Positions 1-6,379 of a DNA stretch of 6,461 nt are shown piece by piece; positions within the stretch are counted from its first letter, which is position 1, and each line of letters opens with the position of its first letter. The DNA lies in the NCBI GenBank assembly GCA_019314425.1, contig JAFCZI010000138.1, forward strand, positions 1 to 6,461, given 5' to 3'. Made by a program: the position numbers and the translations under genes. The DNA is from Deltaproteobacteria bacterium (lineage in GTDB: Bacteria > Desulfobacterota > DSM-4660 > Desulfatiglandales > Desulfatiglandaceae). The notes beneath the pieces were generated by a model. It did not search any database, was not told the DNA's origin, and saw only the letters and a list, made by a program, of their open reading frames with translations.

Positions 1-114
1 CACCCCATCTTCGCCTATTTTGGCCTGCTCACATAGCATTAGTATGCTACGCAGTCCCAAATAGACGAATATGAAGCACTGGCCAAACATTTACATTGTA
101 AGCCGAATATTTAC
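1..114 (-). repeat. Palindromic repeat, left copy (truncated by window edge, inverted relative to the copy at 2042-2155)
   Basis: Bases 1-114 are the reverse complement of 2042-2155, with position p pairing with 2156-p. Only positions 102 and 103 differ, and identity stops at 115. The core is itself an imperfect palindrome: an inner hairpin pairs TAGCAT (34-39) with ATGCTA (44-49) around a 4-nt loop, and an outer stem pairs the CTATTTTGG region (16-24) with CCCAAATAG (56-64). By comparison with the right copy, about 16 bases of this copy lie left of the window. There is no T-tract, so it is not a classical terminator. It looks like a dispersed REP/MITE-like element. Its family is not identified. 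Confidence 0.93.
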
Positions 115-317
115 CCTGCACATCATAAAGAAAGACGCATAAACGGCATCACCAAAACGGCCTTTCACAAATTAAAGGAAAACGATTCGGTGTGTCAAGA
201 TGATTTCAACAACGGCGGATTTGTACTTGCAAACGACGCCGTCGCCCGTAATTATCCGTATGTCTCGATAAAAACGGTGAACCGGCAACCGACAACTGCA
301 AACAGGCACCTTTTGTA
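115..317. other. Intergenic region without a supportable gene
   Basis: This stretch lies between the left repeat and the promoter of the aminotransferase gene. The plus frame is open from 43 to a TGA at 319-321, but it has no ATG, only a late GTG at 190, no ribosome binding site and no recognisable protein. It starts inside the palindromic repeat, so it may be chance or a decayed gene remnant. Minus-strand frames here run antisense into the aminotransferase and look like shadows. I see no hairpin-plus-T-tract and no riboswitch that I recognise. Confidence 0.5.
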
Positions 318-345
318 TTGACAACCCTGCCCAAAAAGTTATGCT
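318..345 (+). promoter_or_regulatory. Putative sigma70 promoter for the aminotransferase-ferredoxin unit
   Basis: A perfect -35 box TTGACA (318-323) is followed after 16 bp by TATGCT (340-345), which matches 4 of 6 bases of the -10 consensus. Transcription would begin near 352, giving a leader of about 30 nt before the ATG at 381. A Shine-Dalgarno sequence AGGAG (368-372) sits 8 nt before that start. This is sequence-based only; there is no evidence for an operator. Confidence 0.6.
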
Positions 346-380
346 TGGAAAATAATCGCACTGAATCAGGAGCGTAAAGC

Positions 381-1559
381 ATGTCTGCATCACAAAATAT
401 CCGGGCCGCCATTGAAAGGTCCTCCTTTATCAGAAAAATGTTCGAGGAAGGCGCCAAACGAAAACAACAGTATGGGGCGGAAAATGTCTTTGATTTCAGC
501 CTGGGAAATCCCAATCTGGAACCGCCTTCCAAACTCAATCAAATCCTGAATGATTTGATCTCGGACCCCAATCCCGGTCAACACGCCTATATGCCGAATG
601 CCGGGTTTCTTGAAACCCGCCAGGCTGTGGCGGATTATCTGAGCGCCGATAACAAGGCCACATTTACACCGGATGACATTGTCATGACCGTCGGCGCGGG
701 GGGCGGTCTCAATGTGGTTTTGAAAACCATTCTCGATCCGGAAGATGAAGTGATCATTCCCAAACCTTATTTTGTGGAATATAATTTTTACCTTGCCAAT
801 CACCAGGGGGTTTCCAGGCCGGTGCCCACCCACCCGGATTTTTCCTTTGATCTGGACGCCATCGAAGGGGCGATCACCGAAAAAACAAAGGCCGTTCTGA
901 TCAATTCACCCAACAACCCCACCGGGAAGGTCTATTCCGAAGAGGATATCCGAAAACTGGCGGCACTTTTGACCCATCACAGTACCCGGCGAGGACACCC
1001 CATATACTTGATTTCCGATGAACCCTACCGGAAAATTGTCTTCGACGGGGTCGTGGTTCCCAGCATTTTCGACGCCTACAACGAGAGTTTTCTGGTAACA
1101 TCTTTTTCCAAAGACCTTTCGATCCCGGGCGAGAGAATCGGCTATGCGGCAGTTCATCCCGATATGTCGGATAAGGGCCAGATTCTGGCGGGCATGATTT
1201 TCTGCAACCGCACCCTGGGTTATGTCAACGCCCCCGCCCTCATGCAGCGGGCCATTGTGCATCTGCTCAATGAGAGCGTGGATATCTCGTTATATCAAAA
1301 AAACAGGGATCTTTTCTGCGACGCGCTCTGGTCTTTCGGCTACCGGTTCCCGAAACCGGAAGGTGCTTTTTATCTGTTCCCCAGATCTCCCATCGATGAC
1401 GATGTGGCCTTTATAGAGGCCCTTCAGGTGGAAAATATCCTGACGGTGCCGGGAAGCGGGTTCCTGGGCCCCGGTCACTTCAGAATCGCCTATTGTGTTG
1501 CGGAATCGGTCATTAAAAAAGCCCTTCCAGGTTTTGAAAGAGTCATCAAAAAATATTGA
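381..1559 (+). CDS. PLP-dependent aminotransferase, class I/II (aspartate aminotransferase-like)
   Basis: This 392-residue cytosolic enzyme belongs to the fold-type-I PLP family and would move an amino group between an amino acid and a 2-oxo acid. The family landmarks are in order: substrate-side SLGNPN (40-45), a PLP-phosphate-binding glycine-rich stretch VGAGGG (104-109), SPNNPTG (176-182) with the cofactor-contacting Asn179, SDEPY (212-216) with Asp213 for the pyridine nitrogen and Tyr216, SFSKDLSIPGER (241-252) with the Schiff-base Lys244 and phosphate-binding Arg252, and C-terminal FRIAYC (367-372) with Arg368 at the usual carboxylate-binding position. The length is normal and the gene looks intact. 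The ATG has a good AGGAG site 8 nt upstream. It is followed after 32 nt by the NIL-ferredoxin gene, so co-transcription is likely. Substrate is not determined by sequence: aspartate is the default annotation, but aromatic, alanine or methionine-related substrates are possible. Confidence 0.93.
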   Translation: MSASQNIRAAIERSSFIRKMFEEGAKRKQQYGAENVFDFSLGNPNLEPPSKLNQILNDLISDPNPGQHAYMPNAGFLETRQAVADYLSADNKATFTPDDIVMTVGAGGGLNVVLKTILDPEDEVIIPKPYFVEYNFYLANHQGVSRPVPTHPDFSFDLDAIEGAITEKTKAVLINSPNNPTGKVYSEEDIRKLAALLTHHSTRRGHPIYLISDEPYRKIVFDGVVVPSIFDAYNESFLVTSFSKDLSIPGERIGYAAVHPDMSDKGQILAGMIFCNRTLGYVNAPALMQRAIVHLLNESVDISLYQKNRDLFCDALWSFGYRFPKPEGAFYLFPRSPIDDDVAFIEALQVENILTVPGSGFLGPGHFRIAYCVAESVIKKALPGFERVIKKY

Positions 1560-1591
1560 TTTTTTGTAAACGCGAAAGGGGAAAACAAACC

Positions 1592-2017
1592 ATGTATTCA
1601 AAGACCATTTCACTCAGGTTTCCCAAAACAACCGTTGGCGAGCCGATCGCGGCAACGCTTGTCAAGGAGTTTGATCTCTCTTTCAATATTCTGAAAGCCG
1701 TCATTTACCCTCGAAAAGAAGGCTTCATGGTGCTGCAATTAAGCGGCCATCAGAAAAATTACAGGCAAGGCATCCAGTATCTCAAAAGCATCGGCGTCAA
1801 GGTGGAGAGCATCGGCCAGGATATCAAGCGCAATGATAATAAGTGTTATCAATGCGGCGCCTGTACAGCGGTTTGCCCCACGGGCGCTCTCAGTATCAAA
1901 AGGCCGGAAATGGACGTTCTCTTTGACAAGGAAAAATGCAGTGCGTGCGAATGGTGCGTGGCCGCGTGCCCGGCCCGTGCGATGGAAGTCAAATTTAATA
2001 AAACACTCCTGAATTAA
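1592..2017 (+). CDS. NIL-domain protein fused to a two-cluster 4Fe-4S ferredoxin
   Basis: This is a 141-residue soluble protein. Residues 1-76 resemble the NIL domain, a small ACT-like ligand-binding fold also found at the C-terminus of methionine ABC-transporter ATPases. Residues 80-135 form a bacterial-type ferredoxin with two cysteine sets, C85-x2-C88-x2-C91-x3-C95-P and C116-x2-C119-x2-C122-x3-C126-P, expected to hold two [4Fe-4S] clusters. From established work, NIL/ferredoxin proteins act with DUF39 proteins in sulfide-dependent homocysteine formation from aspartate semialdehyde in methanogens and Desulfovibrio. No DUF39 gene is visible here, so that role is an inference. The ATG at 1592 is chosen because AAGGGG (1576-1581) lies 10 nt upstream. 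The ATG at 1556, overlapping the previous stop, would add 12 residues unlike the domain. It sits 32 nt after the aminotransferase and is probably in its operon. Confidence 0.92.
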   Translation: MYSKTISLRFPKTTVGEPIAATLVKEFDLSFNILKAVIYPRKEGFMVLQLSGHQKNYRQGIQYLKSIGVKVESIGQDIKRNDNKCYQCGACTAVCPTGALSIKRPEMDVLFDKEKCSACEWCVAACPARAMEVKFNKTLLN

Positions 2018-2041
2018 ATTGCGGAATCCAGCATTCGGAAT

Positions 2042-2171
2042 GTAAATATTCGAATTACAATGTAAATGTTTGGCCAGTGCTTCATATTCGTCTATTTGGG
2101 ACTGCGTAGCATACTAATGCTATGTGAGCAGGCCAAAATAGGCGAAGATGGGGTGCTGGCCGAATCTTTAC
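2042..2171 (+). repeat. Palindromic repeat, right copy, at the 5' end of mnmA
   Basis: Bases 2042-2155 match the reverse complement of 1-114 with two differences. The complete palindrome spans about 2062-2171 (110 bp), with ends GTAAA and TTTAC. The two 44-base arms (2062-2105 and 2128-2171) pair at about three quarters of positions, including GGCCAG with CTGGCC, CTATTT with AAATAG and CTGC with GCAG. An inner stem pairs TAGCAT (2107-2112) with ATGCTA (2117-2122) around ACTA, offset by a 1-nt versus 5-nt bulge. An outer motif TGTAAATATTCG (2041-2052) resembles the palindrome ends, so ends may be stacked. As RNA it would fold into a long stem-loop between the ferredoxin stop and mnmA. It could attenuate or protect transcripts, but there is no T-tract. 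Confidence 0.92.
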
Positions 2172-2191
2172 TTCGGTATCCATCTAAACCT

Positions 2192-3262
2192 GTGAATAAA
2201 CGCCAATCCCTGAAAATACTCGTGGCCCTGAGCGGGGGCGTGGACAGCGCCCTGGCAGCGGCCCTTTTAAAAGCAGCCGGGCATCGGGTCCACGGACTTC
2301 ATTTTGTCCTGCCGTCCCCTGAAAGCGTCACCCATCAAAGGATCTCAGAGGCCCGGGAAATCGCGGAACATCTTAAGATCCCGCTGGAAATCCTGGATCT
2401 GAAAGCCATCTTTGAGCGTGAACTGATCACCCCTTTTGTGGATACCTACCTGAACGGGCTCACCCCCAACCCCTGTGTTCGCTGCAATCCGCTCATCAAA
2501 TTTGAGCAAATGTACCGCCATGCGGTAAAGCATCAATTTCATTTCATGGCAACGGGACATTACGTTCGCGTCAAAAGAATTGGCAAAAACAAACCCATCA
2601 GCTTGTGGAGAGGCAAAGACCGGCAAAAAGACCAATCCTATTTCCTTCACCGGCTGAATCAACAGCAGCTTTCGAAAACCATTTTTCCGTTAGGCCATAT
2701 CACCAAAGCGGAAACGCGAAACCGTGCCAGGCAGTTGGGCATCCCCTCCCACTCAAGCCGTGAAAGCCAGGAGATCTGTTTTATCCCTGACATGGATTAT
2801 CGCCATTTTATTGAATCGCGAATAAAACGCAGCCCTTTTAAAAAAGGTCCCATCATCAACCTCCAAGGCGACAGGGTGGGGGAACATGAGGGCATTCACC
2901 GCTATACCATCGGCCAAAGGCACGGACTGGGCATCGCCTCTTCCAGGCCCTATTACGTCAAAGCCCTGGAAGCGGAGGGCAATCGGGTCATCGTGGGAAG
3001 GCAGGAAGATCTTTTTTCAAAGGCGATATTCGCGACGGATTTTCACTGGATCAGTCCTTTTGAACCGACCGAACACAAGACCATAAGCGCCCAGATCCGC
3101 TATCGGCACAAGTCGGCCCCCGGACGGCTGGAGATCCGATCTTCCCGCGACGTCCGATTTATTTTCGACCAGCCCCAGATGGCCGTCACGCCGGGACAGG
3201 CCCTGGCCTGCTATGATGGGGATCGGGTGTTGGGAGGAGGCTGGATTGTCCAAGACATTTAA
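2192..3262 (+). CDS. mnmA: tRNA-specific 2-thiouridine synthase MnmA
   Basis: This enzyme activates U34 of tRNA-Lys, -Glu and -Gln with ATP and inserts sulfur to give s2U. From the GTG at 2192 it has 356 residues, normal for the family. The PP-loop SGGVDS is at 14-19, followed by TPNP-C95-V-R-C98-N-P (91-100), GHY (122-124), KDQSYFL (146-152), QEIC196FI (194-198) and YTIGQRHGLGI (238-248), then the C-terminal beta-barrel domains. C98 and C196 match E. coli Cys102 and Cys199. C95 replaces E. coli Asp99, giving the CxxC + C pattern associated with [4Fe-4S]-dependent MnmA. The start is uncertain: GTG 2192 fits homologue length but has no clear Shine-Dalgarno. The same frame is open back to an ATG at 2066, which would add 42 residues encoded by the palindromic repeat. 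The stop overlaps the start of mtaB by 17 nt, implying co-transcription. Confidence 0.94.
   Translation: MNKRQSLKILVALSGGVDSALAAALLKAAGHRVHGLHFVLPSPESVTHQRISEAREIAEHLKIPLEILDLKAIFERELITPFVDTYLNGLTPNPCVRCNPLIKFEQMYRHAVKHQFHFMATGHYVRVKRIGKNKPISLWRGKDRQKDQSYFLHRLNQQQLSKTIFPLGHITKAETRNRARQLGIPSHSSRESQEICFIPDMDYRHFIESRIKRSPFKKGPIINLQGDRVGEHEGIHRYTIGQRHGLGIASSRPYYVKALEAEGNRVIVGRQEDLFSKAIFATDFHWISPFEPTEHKTISAQIRYRHKSAPGRLEIRSSRDVRFIFDQPQMAVTPGQALACYDGDRVLGGGWIVQDI
3233..3240 (+). promoter_or_regulatory. Strong Shine-Dalgarno that fixes the TTG start of mtaB
   Basis: GGAGGAGG lies 5 nt before the TTG at 3246, inside the 3' end of mnmA. An in-frame ATG pair at 3213 and 3216 is upstream of this site and would add 11 residues not typical of the family, so the TTG start is preferred. 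The site suggests efficient, coupled translation of mtaB with mnmA. Confidence 0.75.
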
Positions 3263-4556
3263 AATCATCACCCTCGGCTGCAAGGTGAATCAATATGAAT
3301 CCGCCTTTATCGAGGAGTCCCTGAACCGGGCCGGATGGCAGCGAGCCGCCGATGGGACCTCAGCCGATGTTCTGGTGGTCAATACCTGCATCGTCACCCA
3401 CAAAGCGGCGCACCAGTCCCGTCAAGCGATCCGCAAGGCCATTCGGGAAAACCCGGGAAGCCGTGTTGCCGCCATCGGCTGCTACCCGCAGGTATTTCCG
3501 GAAGAACTTGAGGCCATCGACGGCGTGGATCTTGTGGCCAACAACCGGGTCAAATCCGAAATTCCGCGTCTCCTGACGACACTGCCCCCTGCGCCTGAAA
3601 AAACCCTTAATTTGCCGTCTTTCGAACCTGAAACCCCTTTTGATACCTTGGACATCCAAAACTTCCCAGGCCGAACCCGCGCTTATCTGAAAATCCAGGA
3701 TGGATGCCAATCCTTCTGCACCTACTGCATCGTCCCCTACGCCAGGGGGCCCTATCGAAGCCTGGCACCTGAAAAAGTCATCAGGGCGCTTGACGGGTTC
3801 GCCAAGCAAGGATATCGGGAAGTGGTACTAACGGGCATCCATCTGGGGAAATACGGGGTAGATCTCAGCCACAACATGGATTTAAAACAATTGCTTCAAA
3901 TGACGGAAAAAGAAGGCTTACCCCTTCGCCTGCGGCTGAGCTCTTTGGAACTCCGGGAACTGGAACCGGAAATCATTGAAATGACCGCGTCAAAGCCATG
4001 GCTCTGTCCCCACTTTCATATTCCCCTTCAAAGCGGCGACAACGGCATCCTCAAAAAAATGAATCGCGGCTATACCACAACCGAATTTGCCGAAAAGATC
4101 AAGGCCGTTCACGCCGCCATCCCTCAGGGCGCCATCGGGGTGGATGTTATGGCCGGTTTCCCGGGAGAAGACAATGCCGCTCATGAAAACTGCCTTTCAC
4201 TCCTTCGGGATCTTCCCGTTTCATACCTCCATGTTTTCCCCTTTTCCCTCAGAAAGGGAACACCGGCCTGGAATTTCAAGAACAAGGTGGATAACAACAC
4301 CATTAAACAACGGGCTTCTGAACTGAGAGACCTTGGCCGTAAAAAAAGAATGCGGTTTCATAACAGCTGTTTAGGCCATATCTTTGATGTACTGGTGGAA
4401 GGCCCCTATGCCGAAGACAAGGCCCTCATGACAGGCGCCGGTGAGAACTACCTTCCCTTTGTCTTCCCGCGCGACGATCACTTGCAGGGCCATATTGTGA
4501 AGATGCGTGCCGCGCGAACGGCAGGTGACAAGGTTATGGGAACGGTTTTAATCTGA
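3246..4556 (+). CDS. mtaB: tRNA (t6A37) methylthiotransferase MtaB, radical SAM
   Basis: This 436-residue enzyme would convert t6A37 to ms2t6A37 in ANN-decoding tRNAs, using S-adenosylmethionine and two [4Fe-4S] clusters. The N-terminal UPF0004/MTTase domain starts with ITLGCKVNQYES (8-19). The signature LGCKVNQYES points to MtaB rather than MiaB or RimO. Its cluster ligands are C12, C48 (VVNTC) and C79 (IGCYPQ). The radical SAM domain carries C154-x3-C158-x2-C161 (QDGCQSFCTYC), then SSLE (232-235), HFHIPLQSG (256-264) and VMAGFPGE (301-308). A C-terminal TRAM RNA-binding domain occupies about 376-436. The TTG start is set by a strong Shine-Dalgarno and overlaps mnmA by 17 nt. The gene is full length with no missing cysteine. 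The next gene starts 22 nt downstream, so a three-gene transcript is likely. Confidence 0.95.
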   Translation: MSKTFKIITLGCKVNQYESAFIEESLNRAGWQRAADGTSADVLVVNTCIVTHKAAHQSRQAIRKAIRENPGSRVAAIGCYPQVFPEELEAIDGVDLVANNRVKSEIPRLLTTLPPAPEKTLNLPSFEPETPFDTLDIQNFPGRTRAYLKIQDGCQSFCTYCIVPYARGPYRSLAPEKVIRALDGFAKQGYREVVLTGIHLGKYGVDLSHNMDLKQLLQMTEKEGLPLRLRLSSLELRELEPEIIEMTASKPWLCPHFHIPLQSGDNGILKKMNRGYTTTEFAEKIKAVHAAIPQGAIGVDVMAGFPGEDNAAHENCLSLLRDLPVSYLHVFPFSLRKGTPAWNFKNKVDNNTIKQRASELRDLGRKKRMRFHNSCLGHIFDVLVEGPYAEDKALMTGAGENYLPFVFPRDDHLQGHIVKMRAARTAGDKVMGTVLI

Positions 4557-4578
4557 AGGGATATTAGGGATATTTTGG

Positions 4579-5229
4579 ATGGCGGGATTCAAAACACATC
4601 TGGCGGGTGGCATCGCTTCGGGTACGGGGCTGTCACTCATCGGCTACTCCGTTGCCGGGCTTAGCCTCATGCAAACCGGCGCCATTTTTGTGGTGGGCTC
4701 GGTCGCCGGTTTGCTTCCCGACCTGGACAGCGACACGGGAAAACCCCTGACTTTTCTGTTTCAGCTGGTTTCGATCCTGGTACCGAGCCTTCTTTTCACG
4801 AGGGTGACCCAACGATTCGGAAACGCCCCGGAATTTCTGATCTGTTATTTTACCCTGTCGTACCTTTTCATCAACTATATGATCTGCGGCGTCATAAAAA
4901 AAGTAACTGTACACCGGGGCATCCTGCACAGCCTGCCGTTTGCACTCCTTTGCGGGGGAATCGGCTATCTCCTTTTTAAATCATCGGGCAAAGATATGGC
5001 CCTGTTGGCGGGGTCGGCGGTACTGGCAGGTTGCGTCATTCACCTGTTACTGGATGAAATCAACTCCTTTGAACTCAAGCTCGGTTTCATTCCGTTTCCG
5101 AAAAGATCCAGAGGCACGGCCCTTAAACTTGTATCCGGTTCCATTCCAGCTACCGTTTTTGTTTACCTGCTGCTGGGCCTGGTGGTCGCGGCGATTTTTG
5201 TACCGGGACCTTTTTCGCGGTTTGCATAA
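4579..5229 (+). CDS. YdjM/DUF457-family membrane-bound metal-dependent hydrolase-like protein
   Basis: This is a 216-residue polytopic inner-membrane protein. Hydrophobic stretches lie at about 17-44, 57-74, 86-106, 118-134, 138-158 and 190-208. The family's conserved polar residues are all visible: H7 in THLAGG, LPDLDSD (46-52, D48/D50/D52), VHRGILHS (111-118, H112 and H117) and HLLLDEIN (155-162, H155 and D159). This His/Asp set is why the family is annotated as a metal-dependent hydrolase, but its substrate is not established and the hydrolase label is only a family name. E. coli YdjM is an SOS-regulated member. No LexA box was recognised here, and the gene appears to be read from the upstream mnmA-mtaB unit. 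The ATG has AGGGA (4566-4570) 8 nt upstream. It ends 16 nt from the convergent S1 gene, with no clear terminator between them. Confidence 0.85.
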   Translation: MAGFKTHLAGGIASGTGLSLIGYSVAGLSLMQTGAIFVVGSVAGLLPDLDSDTGKPLTFLFQLVSILVPSLLFTRVTQRFGNAPEFLICYFTLSYLFINYMICGVIKKVTVHRGILHSLPFALLCGGIGYLLFKSSGKDMALLAGSAVLAGCVIHLLLDEINSFELKLGFIPFPKRSRGTALKLVSGSIPATVFVYLLLGLVVAAIFVPGPFSRFA

Positions 5230-5245
5230 GCCCTTCCACCAGCCC

Positions 5246-6379
5246 TTATCCCCTACCCTTCGCTGCAAGGGCCTGTTTCAGTTTTTCGCCCAGAGAGCTC
5301 ATTGCTTCGCTTTTGCCGGGGACAAAGCTGCGCCAGTCGCCTTCGTCTGCGGCATCCCCCGGACCCACGGAGATTTTCCGTTCGCTCACGTTGACAGTTT
5401 CGATCCGAACGGGGATGGTATCCCCCGGCTTCGACTTTTCAAACCGGCCCGACTCGGATGACGCCTTGATCCTGCTTTTGGGCAGCAATGCCGTAATGCC
5501 CGGTTCAAGAGAGACGAATATCCCGAATTTTTCGTGCTTCTCCACAACGACTTCCACCGCCTGTCCCACCGAGTATTTCTGCGCAACCCCCGCCCAGGGA
5601 TCTCCTTCTACATCCCGCATGCTCAAAGAGACCCGTCTTCGGGATTCATCGATTTCCTTGATGGTCACCTGAACCATGTCGCCGGGCGCCACCACATCCT
5701 CGCATTTCAAGATGCGCTTCCGATAACTCATCTCGCTGATGTGAACAAGCCCCTCAATACCCGGTTCAATCTCCACAAAAGCCCCGAATGGCGCGCAACG
5801 GGTCACCTTTCCATCCACCACGTCGCCCTCTTTAAACCGTTGGCTGACTGTTTCCCAGGGATCATTGCCGATTTGCTTGATGGAAAGGGAAACCTTCATC
5901 TGGTCCAGCTTTTCGCCCGGCGACAGGCCCAACACCTTGACCTTTACGGAATCGCCGACCTGGAGCACATCGGCAGGGTTTTCCACACGCGACCAGCCCA
6001 ACTCGGAAATATGAACCAGCCCTTCCACCCCCGGGATCAGCTCCACAAAAGCGCCAAAAGGCATGAGCTTGGTCACCCGGCCCTCTATCTCGTCTCCCAC
6101 GACAAGGTCTTTAAAAAAACTTTTCCGCGCTTTTGCGACGGCCTTGTCCAGCAACTTTCGTCTTGAGATCACGATGTTGCGTCCGTCTTCTTCAAAATCG
6201 GTAATGAGGAATTCAAAGGTTTCCCCCACGTAATCCTCAGGTTTTTCCACGTAACGAATGTCCATCTGGCTAATGGGGCAAAAAGCCCTTTTCTGTCCCA
6301 GCAATACCTCAAACCCCCCTTTGTTCAGGGCGTTCACCTTGCCTTCCACCGGAATCGCTTCCTCATGGGCATCCTGCAA
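5246..6379 (-). CDS. Four-S1-domain RNA-binding protein (ribosomal protein S1-like), probably 5'-truncated
   Basis: This reads as a 377-residue cytosolic RNA-binding protein with four S1 (OB-fold) repeats at about 9-74, 94-167, 184-254 and 270-339. Repeats 2 and 3 are the best conserved, with PFGAFVE followed by GLVHISE (107-126 and 197-216), each ending in VSLS-type strands and followed by a DPW motif (173-175 and 260-262). Repeat 4 is diverged (KFGIFVS, ALLPKS). A short C-terminal tail ends with a Lys-rich helix. It may assist translation or RNA binding. From memory, Desulfobacterota relatives carry another S1 domain ahead of the 'PVEGKV' segment. Here the frame opens only at 6388, after a TGA at 6391-6389, the only early start is TTG 6379, and no Shine-Dalgarno precedes it. 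The 5' part thus seems lost by insertion, rearrangement or frameshift. It could be a pseudogene. Confidence 0.85.
   Translation of the reverse strand: MQDAHEEAIPVEGKVNALNKGGFEVLLGQKRAFCPISQMDIRYVEKPEDYVGETFEFLITDFEEDGRNIVISRRKLLDKAVAKARKSFFKDLVVGDEIEGRVTKLMPFGAFVELIPGVEGLVHISELGWSRVENPADVLQVGDSVKVKVLGLSPGEKLDQMKVSLSIKQIGNDPWETVSQRFKEGDVVDGKVTRCAPFGAFVEIEPGIEGLVHISEMSYRKRILKCEDVVAPGDMVQVTIKEIDESRRRVSLSMRDVEGDPWAGVAQKYSVGQAVEVVVEKHEKFGIFVSLEPGITALLPKSRIKASSESGRFEKSKPGDTIPVRIETVNVSERKISVGPGDAADEGDWRSFVPGKSEAMSSLGEKLKQALAAKGRG

Noticed and set aside
43..321. Plus-strand open frame of about 92 codons ahead of the aminotransferase
   Set aside because: It has no ATG and no ribosome binding site, begins inside the palindromic repeat, ends on the -35 box and shows no recognisable protein. 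At most it is a decayed remnant.
172..538. Minus-strand open frames over the left intergenic region and start of the aminotransferase
   Set aside because: They run antisense into a clear enzyme gene, have unconvincing compositions and lack a start signal; treated as shadows.
2019..2048. Possible promoter TTGCGG-N18-TAAATA before mnmA
   Set aside because: The -10 match is poor and lies in the repeat; too weak to annotate, though mnmA may need its own promoter here.
2018..2171. Palindrome as a Rho-independent terminator of the ferredoxin operon
   Set aside because: The stem is long but imperfect and is not followed by a T-tract; it also exists as a second inverted copy elsewhere, so a dispersed repeat explains it better.
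5230..5275. Hairpin CCCTT/AAGGG near the convergent gene ends
   Set aside because: It is a 5-bp stem inside the S1 coding end without a T-tract on either strand; not a credible terminator.
4940..5461. Plus-strand open frame of 173 codons overlapping the membrane protein and S1 gene
   Set aside because: It overlaps two well-supported genes in another frame or strand, and its translation has no family features.
5534..6166. Plus-strand open frame of 210 codons opposite the S1-domain gene
   Set aside because: It is antisense to four clear S1 repeats; His/Leu-rich translation is typical of a shadow frame.
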